A stretch of 64,000 nucleotides of DNA, from NCBI GenBank assembly GCA_905182995.1, contig CAJJDP010000120.1, forward strand, positions 62,001 to 126,000. Reading direction: 5' to 3'. Both the position numbers and the translations under genes were made by a program. Below, piece after piece: positions 44,941 to 56,731 of the stretch. Each line of letters begins with the position of its first letter. Position 1 is the stretch's first letter. Below the pieces are notes generated by a model. That model saw nothing but the letters and a program-made list of their open reading frames with translations. It did no database searches and was not told where the DNA came from. This stretch comes from Paramecium octaurelia. Lineage: Eukaryota > Ciliophora > Oligohymenophorea > Peniculida > Parameciidae.

Positions 44941-47406
44941 TCAATCAAAATTTAATTAAGTGCCCAGATCTTGTTTGAGCATATTAAAATACTTGATAAT
45001 CAACTCTCTACCTGATTAATCTGGGATTTAGATGATTAGTTGATTTCCTACTCTAATCAAAAATTCATTAAACTCTTCGATATCAAGAAGAGGCTTTAGA
45101 CAAAGCTTCTTCAATGCATTCCAATTTTATTCAAGAATAAAGTAAGACAATATATTGGTAATTAATTTCCAAGATGTGTTAGATTCACTGATGTTGTAGA
45201 CTAAATCTTCATCCAAAACCTTAAGATATGAATATAAGAATTACATCTTGAAGTGCCTTTGAGACCACATCTTCATCTGCTTCTTCCATAACTAATAAAT
45301 CGAATACTAATTGGGCTCTCTCAATATTCTGTTTGACTTATTTTGCTAAAGTGAATATGTTATAAAGAAATACAAGCTAACATGTTCTAAAAGAAGGTTT
45401 CAAAGAAGACTTTCATTAATTCAGGGGCTTCAAGTTTGATATACTTTAACTAGCCTCTTAATTTATCCATCTAATTAACTGGGTCAAATTAAAATGAACT
45501 ACTCACAAACATGGCTATATCTTTTGCTCTTATTTTCTAATCCAGCTCATTGGATGAATTCTCCTTCTTTGCTGAGTTTTGTCTAGCCTCTCTCAATTGC
45601 AGTTCCAATGGATCATCTTCTTCTTGTTCATTATTGTTTTAGGCACTTTCTGCCAATTCTTCCTTTTTAGCATATGATCCTTGCCAGCCTTTTTTAATTT
45701 TATCTAATAAATTCTCAATGAGCAATCTGATTCTTTAAGAAAAATGATAATTCTCCAAAAGTTTCTCAAAGACTTTCTACATCAAATCTAAAACTGTCTG
45801 TTTTTTTATATCCTTAAATAGGCCTTCAATCTAATCAAGTGACTTTTTCTATCCATTCAGAGTCTACCCAATTTTAGTAATAAATGCTTCATCAGTTATT
45901 CTTTCGTTCTAATTAAAACTTTGACCAACTAATTTATATATTCTGAAAATTACTTTGATCTATAAGTTCAATCAATCCTTCCAAAGACTCATCAGCAGTG
46001 TCTCCATTGGGCACATAACCAATAAGGTACTCTCCTATTAATTCTGACAATACACTGGATAAGGCTTGTATAGGTAATAATGAAGTTAAATATAATCCAC
46101 CAATGAATCTAACATCTATAGGATAATATATCTGTCATACTTCCCATAATCTTCTTCTTTCTCATCATGTGGAACTATATCTTTTCTTCTGGTTTCAGTT
46201 TAGAGGTGTCATAATCCATTGTCTTTCTACTGTTGAACATTTTCTAGACTCTATTCAATAGAGACGCTTTGAATTTGGATTGTTGTTTTGTCTTGCCATT
46301 TTTATCTTGAACCTTCAATTGCAAAGAGGGTAGAGTAGCCAATTTGGAACATAAATTGATGTAGAGTCCCCTGTACTTCGGTTCAATCTGGGCTTTTTCA
46401 ATTATTTTTTCAGTCAGAAAGTCTATGAAATCTTAGCTAATAAATATTAAAGGAGGTATACTTTTATTCAATGATTTCAATAATGTATTTGGAAACTTGG
46501 CCTTCATTATCTGGAGCCAATTGATTCAGCCTATACTTGAGATCCTTTTCGATGGCTTTCTTTTATTCAGGAGTGGAGTCAAGAATCTAAGACCAAGCAT
46601 AAGCTTCTTATTTCAATTTATCCTTCCAGAGTTATTCTTAAATAGAGATTTGAGCTCTTTTCGGAAATTTTTACAGGGGCTCATTCTATTGCACTGGTTG
46701 TCTATCCAATTGGATTTCTGTTTTGGTATCCTTCTTTTGGGTTGGGATTTTGCTGTCTTTTCTTTGTTCGTACCGTTTGAATTCTTTATAATCAAAATGT
46801 TTTCTATCCTTGATTTTGATCCAATTATTGTCACTTTCAAAATATTAAAAATCATTCAAGTTTGCAAACATGGATTCAAGCTACTCTTTTGTGTATGGTC
46901 TTGGTTGGCGATTCTCTTCTTATTATTTTCTTAACTCTTCCAACTTGAGTAACTCTTCTTATCTTCGAAGCTCTTCTTATTCTAATTTTAATTTCTCCTC
47001 CTCCAATTTCCTTTATTCTTCTAGTTTCTGCTATTCCAATTCCTCTTTGCTTTTTTAATCAATCTTTTAAGTTAATCTAAAAAGGTACCTTCTCTGCTAA
47101 ATTAGGGTCGACTTAAAATTCATAATGAGTCTTTCTAAGTTTTTTTTTTTCTTTGGCTCCTTGAGTTAAGTTGGCGACTTAAGCAGGTTCTTATTAATGC
47201 TAAGTGGACTTATGATAGTTGAAATCAGGAGCCAGCTCATCAAAAGGAGTATAACTCTTTTACGGGAAATATTCTTGAATTTCATTTTTGGGTTGATAAG
47301 GCTTTGATGTATGTACAAGAGAAGGATGAGGTTGCTTTTCAGTTTATTCAATATTAAAAGGTTGAGAATTTATGTTCAACTTCTTTTTTGTAGTACTAGC
47401 ACTCAT
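44941..47406 (-). CDS. eIF4G-like MIF4G-domain translation factor (about 770 aa)
   Basis: ATG 47404-47406, TGA 44941-44943; introns 47064-47088, 46437-46461, 46116-46140, 45929-45953, 45346-45373 and 45220-45244 leave 771 codons. The N-terminal ~130 residues are polar, followed by a Glu/Lys/Gln coiled coil (KLEEQRKLEEEKLKLEQEEL) and RPYTKEQLESM, which resembles a degenerate eIF4E-binding YxxxxL motif. Residues ~290-540 form the MIF4G helical repeat: KIIEKAQIEPKYRGLYINLC, FIGGLYLTSLLPIQALSSVL and IRLLIENLLDKIKKGW. A further helical C-terminal part (LRGQLKYIKLEAPELMKVFF) follows. The protein would scaffold eIF4A/mRNA recruitment. A 36-nt in-frame segment at ~45479-45514 with gtgagt...ag ends could be a sixth-type optional intron. 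Confidence 0.87.
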
Positions 47407-48036
47407 TATTTTTAATTAAAATTATGTAGTAATTTGAAAAGGAGGGGATATTTTCATATGAGCTGAGATAATTGTTTATGGATTATTCATTAAACAACAA
47501 GATAGAAACATGACATGACCCTATAAGAAATCAAAGCTTAAACAAAACTAGTTCTTTTTAGTATTTCATAAAAAATGCTCTACTTCATACTATACTATAA
47601 AAAGCCAAAAAAGATTTTTCTATTACAAATATTGCCCTTTAAGCAAAAGAATCGAGGACGGAAAGTAATATCCAAATCTGCCTGACTAAATAGACCTTTA
47701 AAAAATTGACTATTGCAAAATATTTACCTAAAGATATAATCTTAAATATAATGATATAATTTAAAATAGAATAAAAAGTTAAAGTTTGTGGTTGCCAATC
47801 TTATTATGATCTAATGATTTAGTAATATAACTTATGAGTTTTGCCAAATAGGACATTTCTCTTTTAACTAGTGGATACCTATGATGGATTAATTTAATAT
47901 ATAATTAAATTTTCTGTAAATGAATTAGAGATATTAAAACAAATAATATTTCTCTACATCAAGATGCTCTTTAAATACCACAATTAAATTAAAAATATGT
48001 TTATAAAATTTTATCTGCTCTCAATTTTATTATATA
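47407..48036. other. 630-bp divergent intergenic region, nothing recognised
   Basis: Between the start codons of the eIF4G-like (minus) and AlkD-like (plus) genes, so promoters for both belong here. AT-rich with no coding signal that I could defend. Confidence 0.45.
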
Positions 48037-48774
48037 ATGAAACTCGCAATTTAAACAGCATTGAATAACATTTCAAAACCATAAGTTGGTAACGAGATTA
48101 CATCTTATATGCAAAATGTGCTTCAATTTAGAGGATTACTTTAGCCTTAAATTGAATCAGTTTATAAGCAATTTAGAAAAGAAATTTCAACACTAAATGA
48201 TAATTAAAAATATGATTTGGCTGATTCTTTAATGAGAGAGCAGTTCGGAGAGGATAAAAGGTTTGGTTTGATGATAGCCGAGAAAATTGAGTTTGATCTT
48301 CCAAGGATAAAACAGACTGAACATTGGTTCTTGGAAGGTTTCATTTAGGATTGGGGAACTTCAGATATCTATTGTAGTAGAGTTTTAAAGCCTTTTGTAT
48401 AGGACAAGGAAAATGCTAAGTTAATGATTGAATGGTCAAAATGCAATAACTTATGGATGAGAAGATCTAGTTGTGTAGGATTTATATTTTTAGTCAATAA
48501 AAATAAATGTGATTTAAAGATGCTATTTGATATTTGCTAAGAAAATATCATTCATTAAGAGAGATTTAATTAATTAGGAACTGGCTGGTTATTGAGAGAA
48601 CTATCATAGGTTGATTTGAAACAGGTAATTTAATTTATAGAGAAAAATCTACAATATTTTAGTAGTGAGGGCTTGAGATATGCTTATGAAAAAATGGATT
48701 AGCCTTAAAAAGATTACCTAAGAGATCTGCTTAATCAATATAAGAAATAATAACGAAGGTTAAAGAAGTTATGA
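48037..48774 (+). CDS. AlkD-like DNA alkylation repair protein (245 aa)
   Basis: Single exon of 246 codons, ATG 48037-48039, TGA 48772-48774. The helical HEAT-like layout matches the AlkC/AlkD glycosylase family: LADSLMREQFGEDKRFGLMI, then KQTEHWFLEGFIQDWGTSDI with the family's W-x-x-x-D-x-D-type segment, CSRVLKPFV, IEWSKCNNLWMRRSSCVGFI (family LWxRRxAxV), GTGWLLRELSQVD (family KAIGWLLREV) and LRYAYEKM. These proteins remove 3- and 7-alkylpurines from DNA without flipping the base. All signature blocks are present in order, so the call is firm; activity on particular lesions is inferred. Confidence 0.9.
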
Positions 48775-49192
48775 TTTTTTTTTAATATATTTTACAAACT
48801 GATTAACAAATGGCAAGACTTAATATTGAGTTAAACTTCCTAAATTTTAACATTAATTTTCACTATAATCTTTTTATTTAATTCATTATTCAATTTTTAG
48901 AATATTATTAAATAATAGAAAATTAAAAAATAAAACTTACATTATCATATCAAAAATTATTTAAATAATTAGTGTGTTTTCAATCGTTTAAGAATGTAGA
49001 GCATGTTCCATTCAAATAATATTGATTAGTAAGAAAATTTAATTAAGAACATTTACAATATTATTGCAATGATAAGAGTTTTATAAATTTCATTCCCTTC
49101 ATAATTCATCTCAAATTAAAAATATTATTGATGAATACTAAAATGGAGGGTTCTCATTTACATCAGTTAAGGATCTTAATTTATATAATATA
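48775..49192. other. Convergent intergenic region, nothing recognised
   Basis: AT-rich spacer between the AlkD-like gene and the end of the deubiquitinase gene. No frames or repeats of note. Confidence 0.45.
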
Positions 49193-52129
49193 TCATTTTA
49201 TAATTTTCTCTAAGTCTTCCTTCATAAGAGGTTGAGGATCTTTTAATGCTTATTGAATTTTTATAAACGGCTAAAATTATTTATAATGATATCTTACATC
49301 AAATAATTATTTCAACTTGTTCATTCCTTCAAGCAATTTATCAAATATTTGATCTTACTTTTAATAAGTGCTCCAGAAATAGATCTCATAAGCAGAACTT
49401 ATCACTAATTAATAGTTTTAAACTTCCTTAAATGATCAAACATGATAATACCTCAGACAAAAATTCTAACAAGTCCATGTTTTCTTTTATCTTATTTTCA
49501 GCTTCAAAATTATTTATAATTTCTTTAACAGCCTATTGATTATGATTTTCTATTATAGCATTTAACATAATTGAAATTTCAGTTTTCCATAACTTTGGAT
49601 CATCATACTAGAAGTGATTATGCACTAAATATGCCTACAATAACTATAATTCTTTTAGATTAACTTAAGATTCTTTTGGAATCATCTTACCTATTATTAT
49701 AATAGGCACTAAAATCTTTAGATTCTTAGTAAATTTAAAAAAGTAACTCTATTACTCTAAGGTTTTCACTTTCTTAGTCAAACTTTATAGAACTTATAAC
49801 ACTTGAATAAAATCCTTTTTCTCCAATAGTTCTAATATGATTGTTGCCCATGATCCTAAGTTTACATAATTAAGATATTCCTATTCAAATTTATTCAAAT
49901 CATTTTATTCAGATTATGTCAATATTGCAGATGGTCTTTTAAATTCATTGAATTGTACTGAAAATTTATTTATCAACTTATTTTAAAACTAAGACCTAAT
50001 AATGAATAAATACATTTTCGCTTATCTATCCTCCGAAAATTCCTTTTTTGTTTTCTTAAACTTCACGAAATGCAGAATCCAAGATAATCCATTTTATTAA
50101 ATTGTCATGCTAAGTATTTTGATTTGATATCTATGAGGCCTTGCATTTAACGTAAATGGGGAAATTTTAAGTGAAAAGAGGCTTAAATTTGATGTTTTAA
50201 GTCTTATTAACCAGAGTACGAAAGTGTTCGTTGACAAATTCAAACCGAGTTTGATAAGCCTCAGCAATCCTTTCAATTATTCTGGCCTACTTGTAATCTT
50301 CAATTTCATTCTAGAACAATTGATTTTCTCTTTTAATACTTTCATTTTGACTTTGACTAAGGAAACTTCCATAACTATCTTGTAAATAATCCTTTTCTGT
50401 GCTTGTAGAATATAATCTTTTTGGAAATTTTACTTCTTCTTATACAAATTCATCTTTCACATAGATAAGCAAGTAAGCATTGATACCTGGTTTGACACCA
50501 ATGGCATCTTGGAACACTTTCTCTCTAGTTTCTTCTGTAACACGAATATCATTGAATTTGAACCACTTATTTAATCTGAAATCTTTGATGTAAGTATAAT
50601 AGTGTCCAGAATCTAAGTAGTTTAATAATATTATTTACTTGCCATTCCCTCATGAATTAGAACAGATTATAATTAATATTTGTTCCCCTTAAAATTATTG
50701 TAAGAAGCCTAGATCTTATCTTCAAGATCATTATATTGGTTTTGCAAGATTTCCTTCTTTTTTTAGACTTACAATTAATATTTTTAGAGTTATTCAATAG
50801 TGTTTGTTTGATCAGAAGGTCCAAAATTGGCTGGGTTTTGAGGATTTTCTTTTGATTGCATTGTTAAGAATTTGACTGCGGTTTATAAAACATCTTGTAG
50901 ATCATATTTATCATCAAATTTTGAGAGTTATAATAATTCTTATTTAATTGCCTTTTGTTTATCCTTCAATTCTCTATTTTAATTTCGAATGTCCAGGTAT
51001 CGTTTACTGTTTTCATAAAGGAAGCGGTCCAAATAGATTTCCTCTTCAAAGTAGAATTCATCATTTTGTTTTACAAGATCATCTAAATAAATTGAATGAA
51101 TTACTTTTCTCTTTATTGTAGGCAACTCTTTTAATTTAGAATGACAATGTCTATGGAGCACCTTAAACCCAATTGTACTTGGTGGCACAAACAATTTCAC
51201 TTAAATCATTTTTGAAATCTTCAATAGAATTGACAACGAAATTATCGAAACCATCATAGAGATTGCCATCTTTCAAATCAATAGGAATGAAGTTATAAAG
51301 TTCAGTGTTGTCTCTATTTTGAGGGATGCCAGCTTGGTCAAATTACAAGTAATGATGCACTTTACAAAAGAATAACTTGGAGACGACATCCTCATCATGA
51401 ATGGTGGATGACTTCATTCTCAAAATAGAAGGAGGACCTTCATGAGGTTGCTCTTCTATTTTGCTAGGTTAATGCTCATTATAAGCTAGGCCTTCCCCAA
51501 TCCTGCTCAGGAAGTAGGTATTGAATTCTCCAACATCCTTCTGATCACCTATTGGAAGAACATTTCCAAAGTCATCGCAGATGCTCTTGATTACATCTGA
51601 GGGATCCACGTATTTTTTATCACTTCCTATCATACTGAGGAATAGATGTTGAAGATTTTGCAGCAATTGAATGGATTTGCCCTACTTACCTTATTCAATT
51701 TGAGCAGGTGGTTGAAACTTGATAATGATTTTAACAAAATCACTATTGAAGAAGTATGTTTAGAGTAATCCATTAAAGTAACAAGTATTGCCAACATTTT
51801 TAAGACCACATGGAACACCATTAGTTCTCTTTCGTTATTCAGGTGATACGATTTCAAAGGTGGATGTAGACACTTAAGGATTAGTTTTGTAAGAGTCTAT
51901 TAATGCTTAATTTAGTAAAATCTCTTCGTCTTGTTTCTAATGGATAAATTCAAAAATGGATTACTGTTGGTGTATTGGCTAGTGCATTGTTTTTGTCTGA
52001 CAAAGTGAGTAGAGTATTGATGACATCTGCTTCTGTGTTGCTCTCCTCCCATGCCATGTTGATCAATTCCTTGGAAAATCCCATCCCAATATATTGGTCT
52101 AATAGGTCTTAATTAATTGGTGTCTTCAT
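49193..52129 (-). CDS. Ubiquitin-specific protease, USP25/28-like (936 aa)
   Basis: ATG 52127-52129, TGA 49193-49195; introns 51937-51964, 51083-51104, 50613-50638, 49989-50013 and 49427-49451 leave exactly 937 codons. Residues ~8-48 (LLDQYIGMGFSKELINMAWE) form a UBA domain; DEEILLNQALIDS (~58-70) fits a UIM. The Cys box is GLKNVGNTCYFNGLLQTYF (Cys ~107) and the His box NSGHYYTYIKDFRLNKWFKF. A coiled-coil insertion (KKKEILQNQYNDLEDKI) lies between them, as in USP25/28. The C-terminal ~330 residues are helical. UBA-UIM-USP-coiled coil-helical tail order matches USP25/28. It would cleave ubiquitin from proteins. It faces the next gene across 11 bp. Confidence 0.92.
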
Positions 52130-52140
52130 TTAATTAAATT
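52130..52140. promoter_or_regulatory. 11-bp divergent intergenic gap
   Basis: The start codons of the deubiquitinase (minus) and the helical protein gene (plus) are separated by 11 bases (taattaaatt). If the second gene starts at its next ATG (52147), the gap is 17 bp. Either way no room remains for separate promoters or long leaders. Confidence 0.45.
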
Positions 52141-54779
52141 ATGGATATGAAAGTAAAGCTTTTTGGAGGTCTTGCAGCCACATTTGCAGCATCAGCCATA
52201 TATTTATTTTTCAAGGAAAACAACAAATCACTCAACTAGAAGATGTTTGATTAGATAAACAAACTTAAGAACTACATTGAGAATCATTTTTATGAATGCA
52301 CCAAAGAAAATGTTAGATTATTCATAATCCATTATTATAGTTATCCTAAAAGTTGGAGGACAGAAAGGATTTCATCAATCTCTTAAATGAAGTGGCCAGT
52401 AACTTCTTTGACATTGACCGAGTAAATGATGAAATTAGTCGACATCCCTATTTCAAACAGTTTGCTGGAATTAATCAATAGGTCCATCTATTCAATTAAG
52501 AATACACATCACTATATTTAAGGAAGTAAGTGATATCTCCTTATTCTTCTAGGAACTCCCTTGATGCCGTATAAAATGGTCTCAACATAATTGTAAGCAA
52601 ACATCGACTACTGAAATAAGAGTAGCCACAATTATCAGAGAACACCTAGAAGTTTATCAATTTCTTTTACCTGGTGCTTATCAATTTGGTAAAATTAATC
52701 GAGGAAACACTGTTAGATTTGGAAGATAAACATGCTTTAATATAAATGAATTTCTATTTGGCAGGATTATTGGATTAAATAGAATAAATATTAAGACAAT
52801 ATCCATTGTTGTCAAATCTCTTTGGCATAGCACTCTTGGGTCAATTGCAATTAAATGATCCCTAAATTGGTTTTGGACACTAATGTGATGATAATTTCTT
52901 TAATGCTAAGCTAGAAGATGCAAATTCGAATCAAAATTGTACATGTCTAATCTTCGATGCACTTATACGTTACGTCTCATTGATAACTCCAACCTTATAG
53001 AAGAAATTCATCACCATCTTAGTTGATTACCAGATATTGTCAACAAAGGATCATTTGGTCAAGTTGGGATAGATTCTCTTAAAAAATTAATTCTTTTTGA
53101 ATAGTCAGATTAGTAAAGTAGAAATGTATTATGCCACAGATGTAAGTGTTTTCAATCATTTACTCATATAAGCGATTGCTTATAAGGAAGTGAGATAAGA
53201 ATTAATCAAACCAGACTTGTTGGATTTATATTTTCTTTATACTGAAAGAGTGATTGCACAAAATAACCCTAAATTTATAGCCAAGATCTTGAGTAGTCTT
53301 ATTGCTTCTCATGTCATGATTTATCCTCTTTTTGGAGACGAAGACTTTTTGTCTTAAATGATAAATAATGAAAAACAACAAACATTAGTGGTAGTCCACT
53401 TTCTAGGATTGTTATTGATATTGGAAACTAAGGACACAATAGATGTTAAAGAAAATCAGAATGTTTAGATGTTGGATTGGTTAGCATAGAATATGGACTT
53501 CATGCTTGCAGTTGAAGTGTTGTCTTATCTGCAAAAATAATTCATCTTGAGAATATTTAGAAGCAAAGTCAGTGACATTCCATTATTGATGAAATAATAC
53601 CTATAATGTTTACGTGTCACTCACAATAAGAGAATTCAATAAAGAATGGCTTAAAAGAAGTAGTTTGATGTTAATGCAATACTCTAACAAATGATTGGAT
53701 ACTTGACAGCCATTTAGGTGACAGAGTTACCATCCAAGGACTCTTTCGCCAAGATTATCAGTTTGATTCCATTCTAAGATAAGAGTGAACAATCAAACAT
53801 ATTTTCTAATATTCTGCGCATCATTTTTGACCTTCCTACTATAAACTTTCATTTCTTGAAGTTTGTGTTAGATAAATGTGAGAAAGTATCAAAAGAATCA
53901 ATTATGAGTTACAATGGGTATTACTCTCATATTTTGACTGCTCAAACAGTTTCATTTGACTCTTATATGTTCTCCATCTAATTGTCATTGTTATTTGGTA
54001 GACCTGAAGCTTTGTTAGGTGAAATCAGTGCTCGAATGAAGAATGATTTTACTAATTTCGAAAGATATGAAGATTTCCTCACTAGAGATGTATATTATTA
54101 TGATTAAAATAGATCATATTACTAATAGATTTATTAGAAAATCCATATTACTGTATGAATGTTCTAATGTAAACTGGATCAGAATTCCCGTAGAAATAAG
54201 AGATAGTAACGTAATTGTACTAATACTCTGCAATATCAATTTTGAAATTAAACGATTAGATGACGTAGCTCCAATTGTAAGAGACTTTGCAATTGTTCAT
54301 TCACATTTAGGAATTGCCTCAATACATTAAGGATCTAATTGAAGATGGGCAAGATGGCAAAATCAAGTTGAAACAACAATACTCTGAAAATTGGCCTTAC
54401 TTGAACCTGTAAAAGGATATGGAATCAGTCAAGTACTTCTTGAGCAAGGCTACAGCTCCCTTTGATGAAGTAATGCTACCATTCTAATAGATAGTTAATG
54501 TATGCTCCAGATTCGTTCCCCTTTTTATTTGAAATCAGACTACAGGTGTATGAATGCGAACCATTTATCAAGATTATCGAGTTGGCTTTGTAATCAAAAG
54601 ATAGGATGAAATTGTATGTTTGGATTGGTAAGTTGCTGTACTATGCAAAATAAATCTTGTTGAAGAAGGGATCGAGCAAGTTGGAATAATTGTTTGCTTT
54701 AGAAGAATGCAAGTCCTTTATCCAAGAGTTGTCGGATAAGGAAGGATGTAACAAATTAGTACAATACCTTTAACAGTGA
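52141..54779 (+). CDS. Large helical protein with N-terminal membrane segment (844 aa)
   Basis: ATG 52141, TGA 54777-54779; introns 52312-52340 (29 nt), 52526-52552 (27 nt), 54090-54112 (23 nt) and 54470-54494 (25 nt) leave 845 codons. LFGGLAATFAASAIYLFF near the start is a signal anchor or transmembrane helix. The rest is almost entirely alpha-helical, e.g. FINFFYLVLINLVKLIEETL, CTCLIFDALIRYVSLITPTL, LFALEECKSFIQELSDKEG, suggesting an armadillo-like superhelix. Its size and helical core recall the Ufd2/E4 ubiquitin-chain elongation core, but no U-box follows at the C-terminus, so I leave it unassigned. ATG 52147 is an alternative start. Confidence 0.75.
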
Positions 54780-54802
54780 TATATATCGTTATTTTAATTA
54801 AA

Positions 54803-56582
54803 ATGGAAGAACTTATATGTCCATAATGTCATAATATATTCAATGAATTCGAGAATACTCCTCTCATGCTCCCAGATTGTGGCCATACCATCTGTCAAAA
54901 ATGCATCCAATACATGTTATCCAACGTTGATGGCTAGTAGATCTCCTGTCCAGAAGACAAGTATTAATTCCTCCCTAACCCTAGTATTTTGGCAAAGGGC
55001 AAGACTCATATCTCAGAATTTCCAAAAAATTGCTAGCTTTTGAAAATGATCGTAAAATAGAGGCCATCCATCGAGTAACCTGAATATTAGTTGCATCTAA
55101 ATAATTTAGCCTAGGAACGGATTGAATTGTGTGCTGAACATCTAGAAAAGTTAGAAATTGTATGCTTAACAGATAAAATTCGAATTTGTACTAAATGTGC
55201 TTTGTTTGGAAATCACAGGCATCATGAGGTCAAATCTGTTGATGATGTAGTTAGAGAAGTCACTCTCAGAGCTGAAACTATCATGTAGACTTATTAAAAA
55301 ATATTGGATAAGCAATAAGAAATGAGCGAGTCCAAGTTTTATGAACTTCTGAATGATAAATTCTAAACAATGCTCCTAGATAGTTAGATGCAAGTTAAGG
55401 AGAAGTTTAAGGAATTGCATCAATAATTAGAGTTAAAGGAGAATAAGTTATTGGAACAATTGAATGGCCTCACTTAAACTCTTGAATAATAGACTAAGAA
55501 ATAGATCAAAGATCAAATCTCATCAAGTTTATAGTAAGCTGATTTATGGAAGATCGGAGCCAAAGATCGTTTGCTCTATTTCTCGACTAAAACTGATAAT
55601 GGAGAGTTGCCTTTGGATTTACTCTATAATTAGGAATTCAAAGGAAATGCCATAATTGAAGAAATGGACAGAACCATTAAAATGCTAGAATAACGAATTA
55701 ATAACATTAGAATCAAAAAAATTAGAGTAGACTTTAAGAAAACAGAAATAGAAAAGTGTTTTGATACAATGTGCTCATTAACATTATAATTAAATCATAC
55801 TGAAAATAATCATGTTGAGAATAGCTTTACAAAGTTTGATTAAGAAGAACCTCTCCTCTTGAGGGATAATTCAGTAGCAGATTGGACAGATATTGAGGAG
55901 AGTCTGATTACTCAAGTAGCCTAAAATTAGAGTCATGTTTCAACTTAATCAGTTGTGTAGGCTAAAAGTCCTTTGAGAACTGAAAATCTTGCTCATTCTC
56001 ATCATTCGATCACTCCTCTCAAGAGCATTAAATAAAAAAGTCCAACTAAGGAACACTCAAACAATACTCTCTAACCACCGGCTCCTGTGTCCATTTTACG
56101 TTAAGGTATATCTCCGACACCAAAATTACAAGAAAAGAGAAAGAAGACTTTTAAAATGAGTGAGAAGTTTGATCCAGTTTTTTAGGCCTTCAAAAATGAC
56201 AATTTAGAGATTGTAGATTTCTCAAATGCTGGTACGTATTGCTTTATATATAATTTTAGAATTGGGAGATGAGGGATGTTCAATAATTGCAGATCAATTG
56301 AAAATTTGTAAAAAAGTGAAGTAGTTGAAATTGGCTAGAAATAAGATTAGTGATGATGGTGCTGCTGTGTTATTGCAAGCATTGGCTTAAAATAATAATG
56401 TGGTTTCATTGCATTTATCCTCAAATATGATCACGGAAAGAACTCTGGATTAGATCTTAACGTTGATTAAGTCGTCTTAATTGCCAAGGAATATCTATCT
56501 GTCATAAACTTTAATCAATGCTACCAAATCAAAGAAAAAAGTGGAGGAACTCAAGAAGATGGGCTACATTGTGAACATTTGA
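54803..56582 (+). CDS. RING + B-box + LRR protein, TRIM-like (583 aa)
   Basis: ATG 54803, TGA 56580-56582, one 28-nt intron (56232-56259), 584 codons. Residues 1-55 are a RING finger: CPQCHNIFNEFENTPLMLPD leading to CGHTICQKC and a later CPEDK. Residues ~110-150 are a type-2 B-box: CAEHLEKLEIVCLTDKIRIC then TKCALFGNHRHHEV. A coiled coil (~160-260) and a Ser/Pro-rich region with TPLKSIK follow. After the intron, LKICKKVKQLKLARNKISDD and VVSLHLSSNMI are leucine-rich repeats. This is the RBCC order of TRIM ubiquitin ligases with LRRs in place of a PRY/SPRY, so E3 activity is inferred from the RING. The gene starts 23 bp after the stop of the preceding gene. Confidence 0.9.
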
Positions 56583-56731
56583 TGAAATATTTAGTTATAA
56601 ATTATATTATATTGTTTAATGATGAGTAGATTGTAATGAGGAGATTACGAAGGCATGTTAAAGTAATAAATGCGATCTAAATAATATAAAAAATGAACGT
56701 GAGAGAAATATAAAATTATAATAAATAAAAT

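Noticed and set aside
46497-46934. A 145-codon plus-strand hydrophobic open frame
   Set aside because: Antisense to the eIF4G-like gene. The minus-strand reading continues through six introns with a recognisable MIF4G domain.
49193-50108. A separate minus-strand gene starting at ATG 50106-50108
   Set aside because: I first read it as independent. The deubiquitinase frame runs past this ATG, and a 25-nt intron at 49989-50013 joins both parts into exactly 937 codons, so it is the C-terminal part of one gene.
52141-54779. Calling this gene a Ufd2/E4 ubiquitin ligase
   Set aside because: The helical core has similar size and look, but there is no U-box at the C-terminus and no specific motif I can match.
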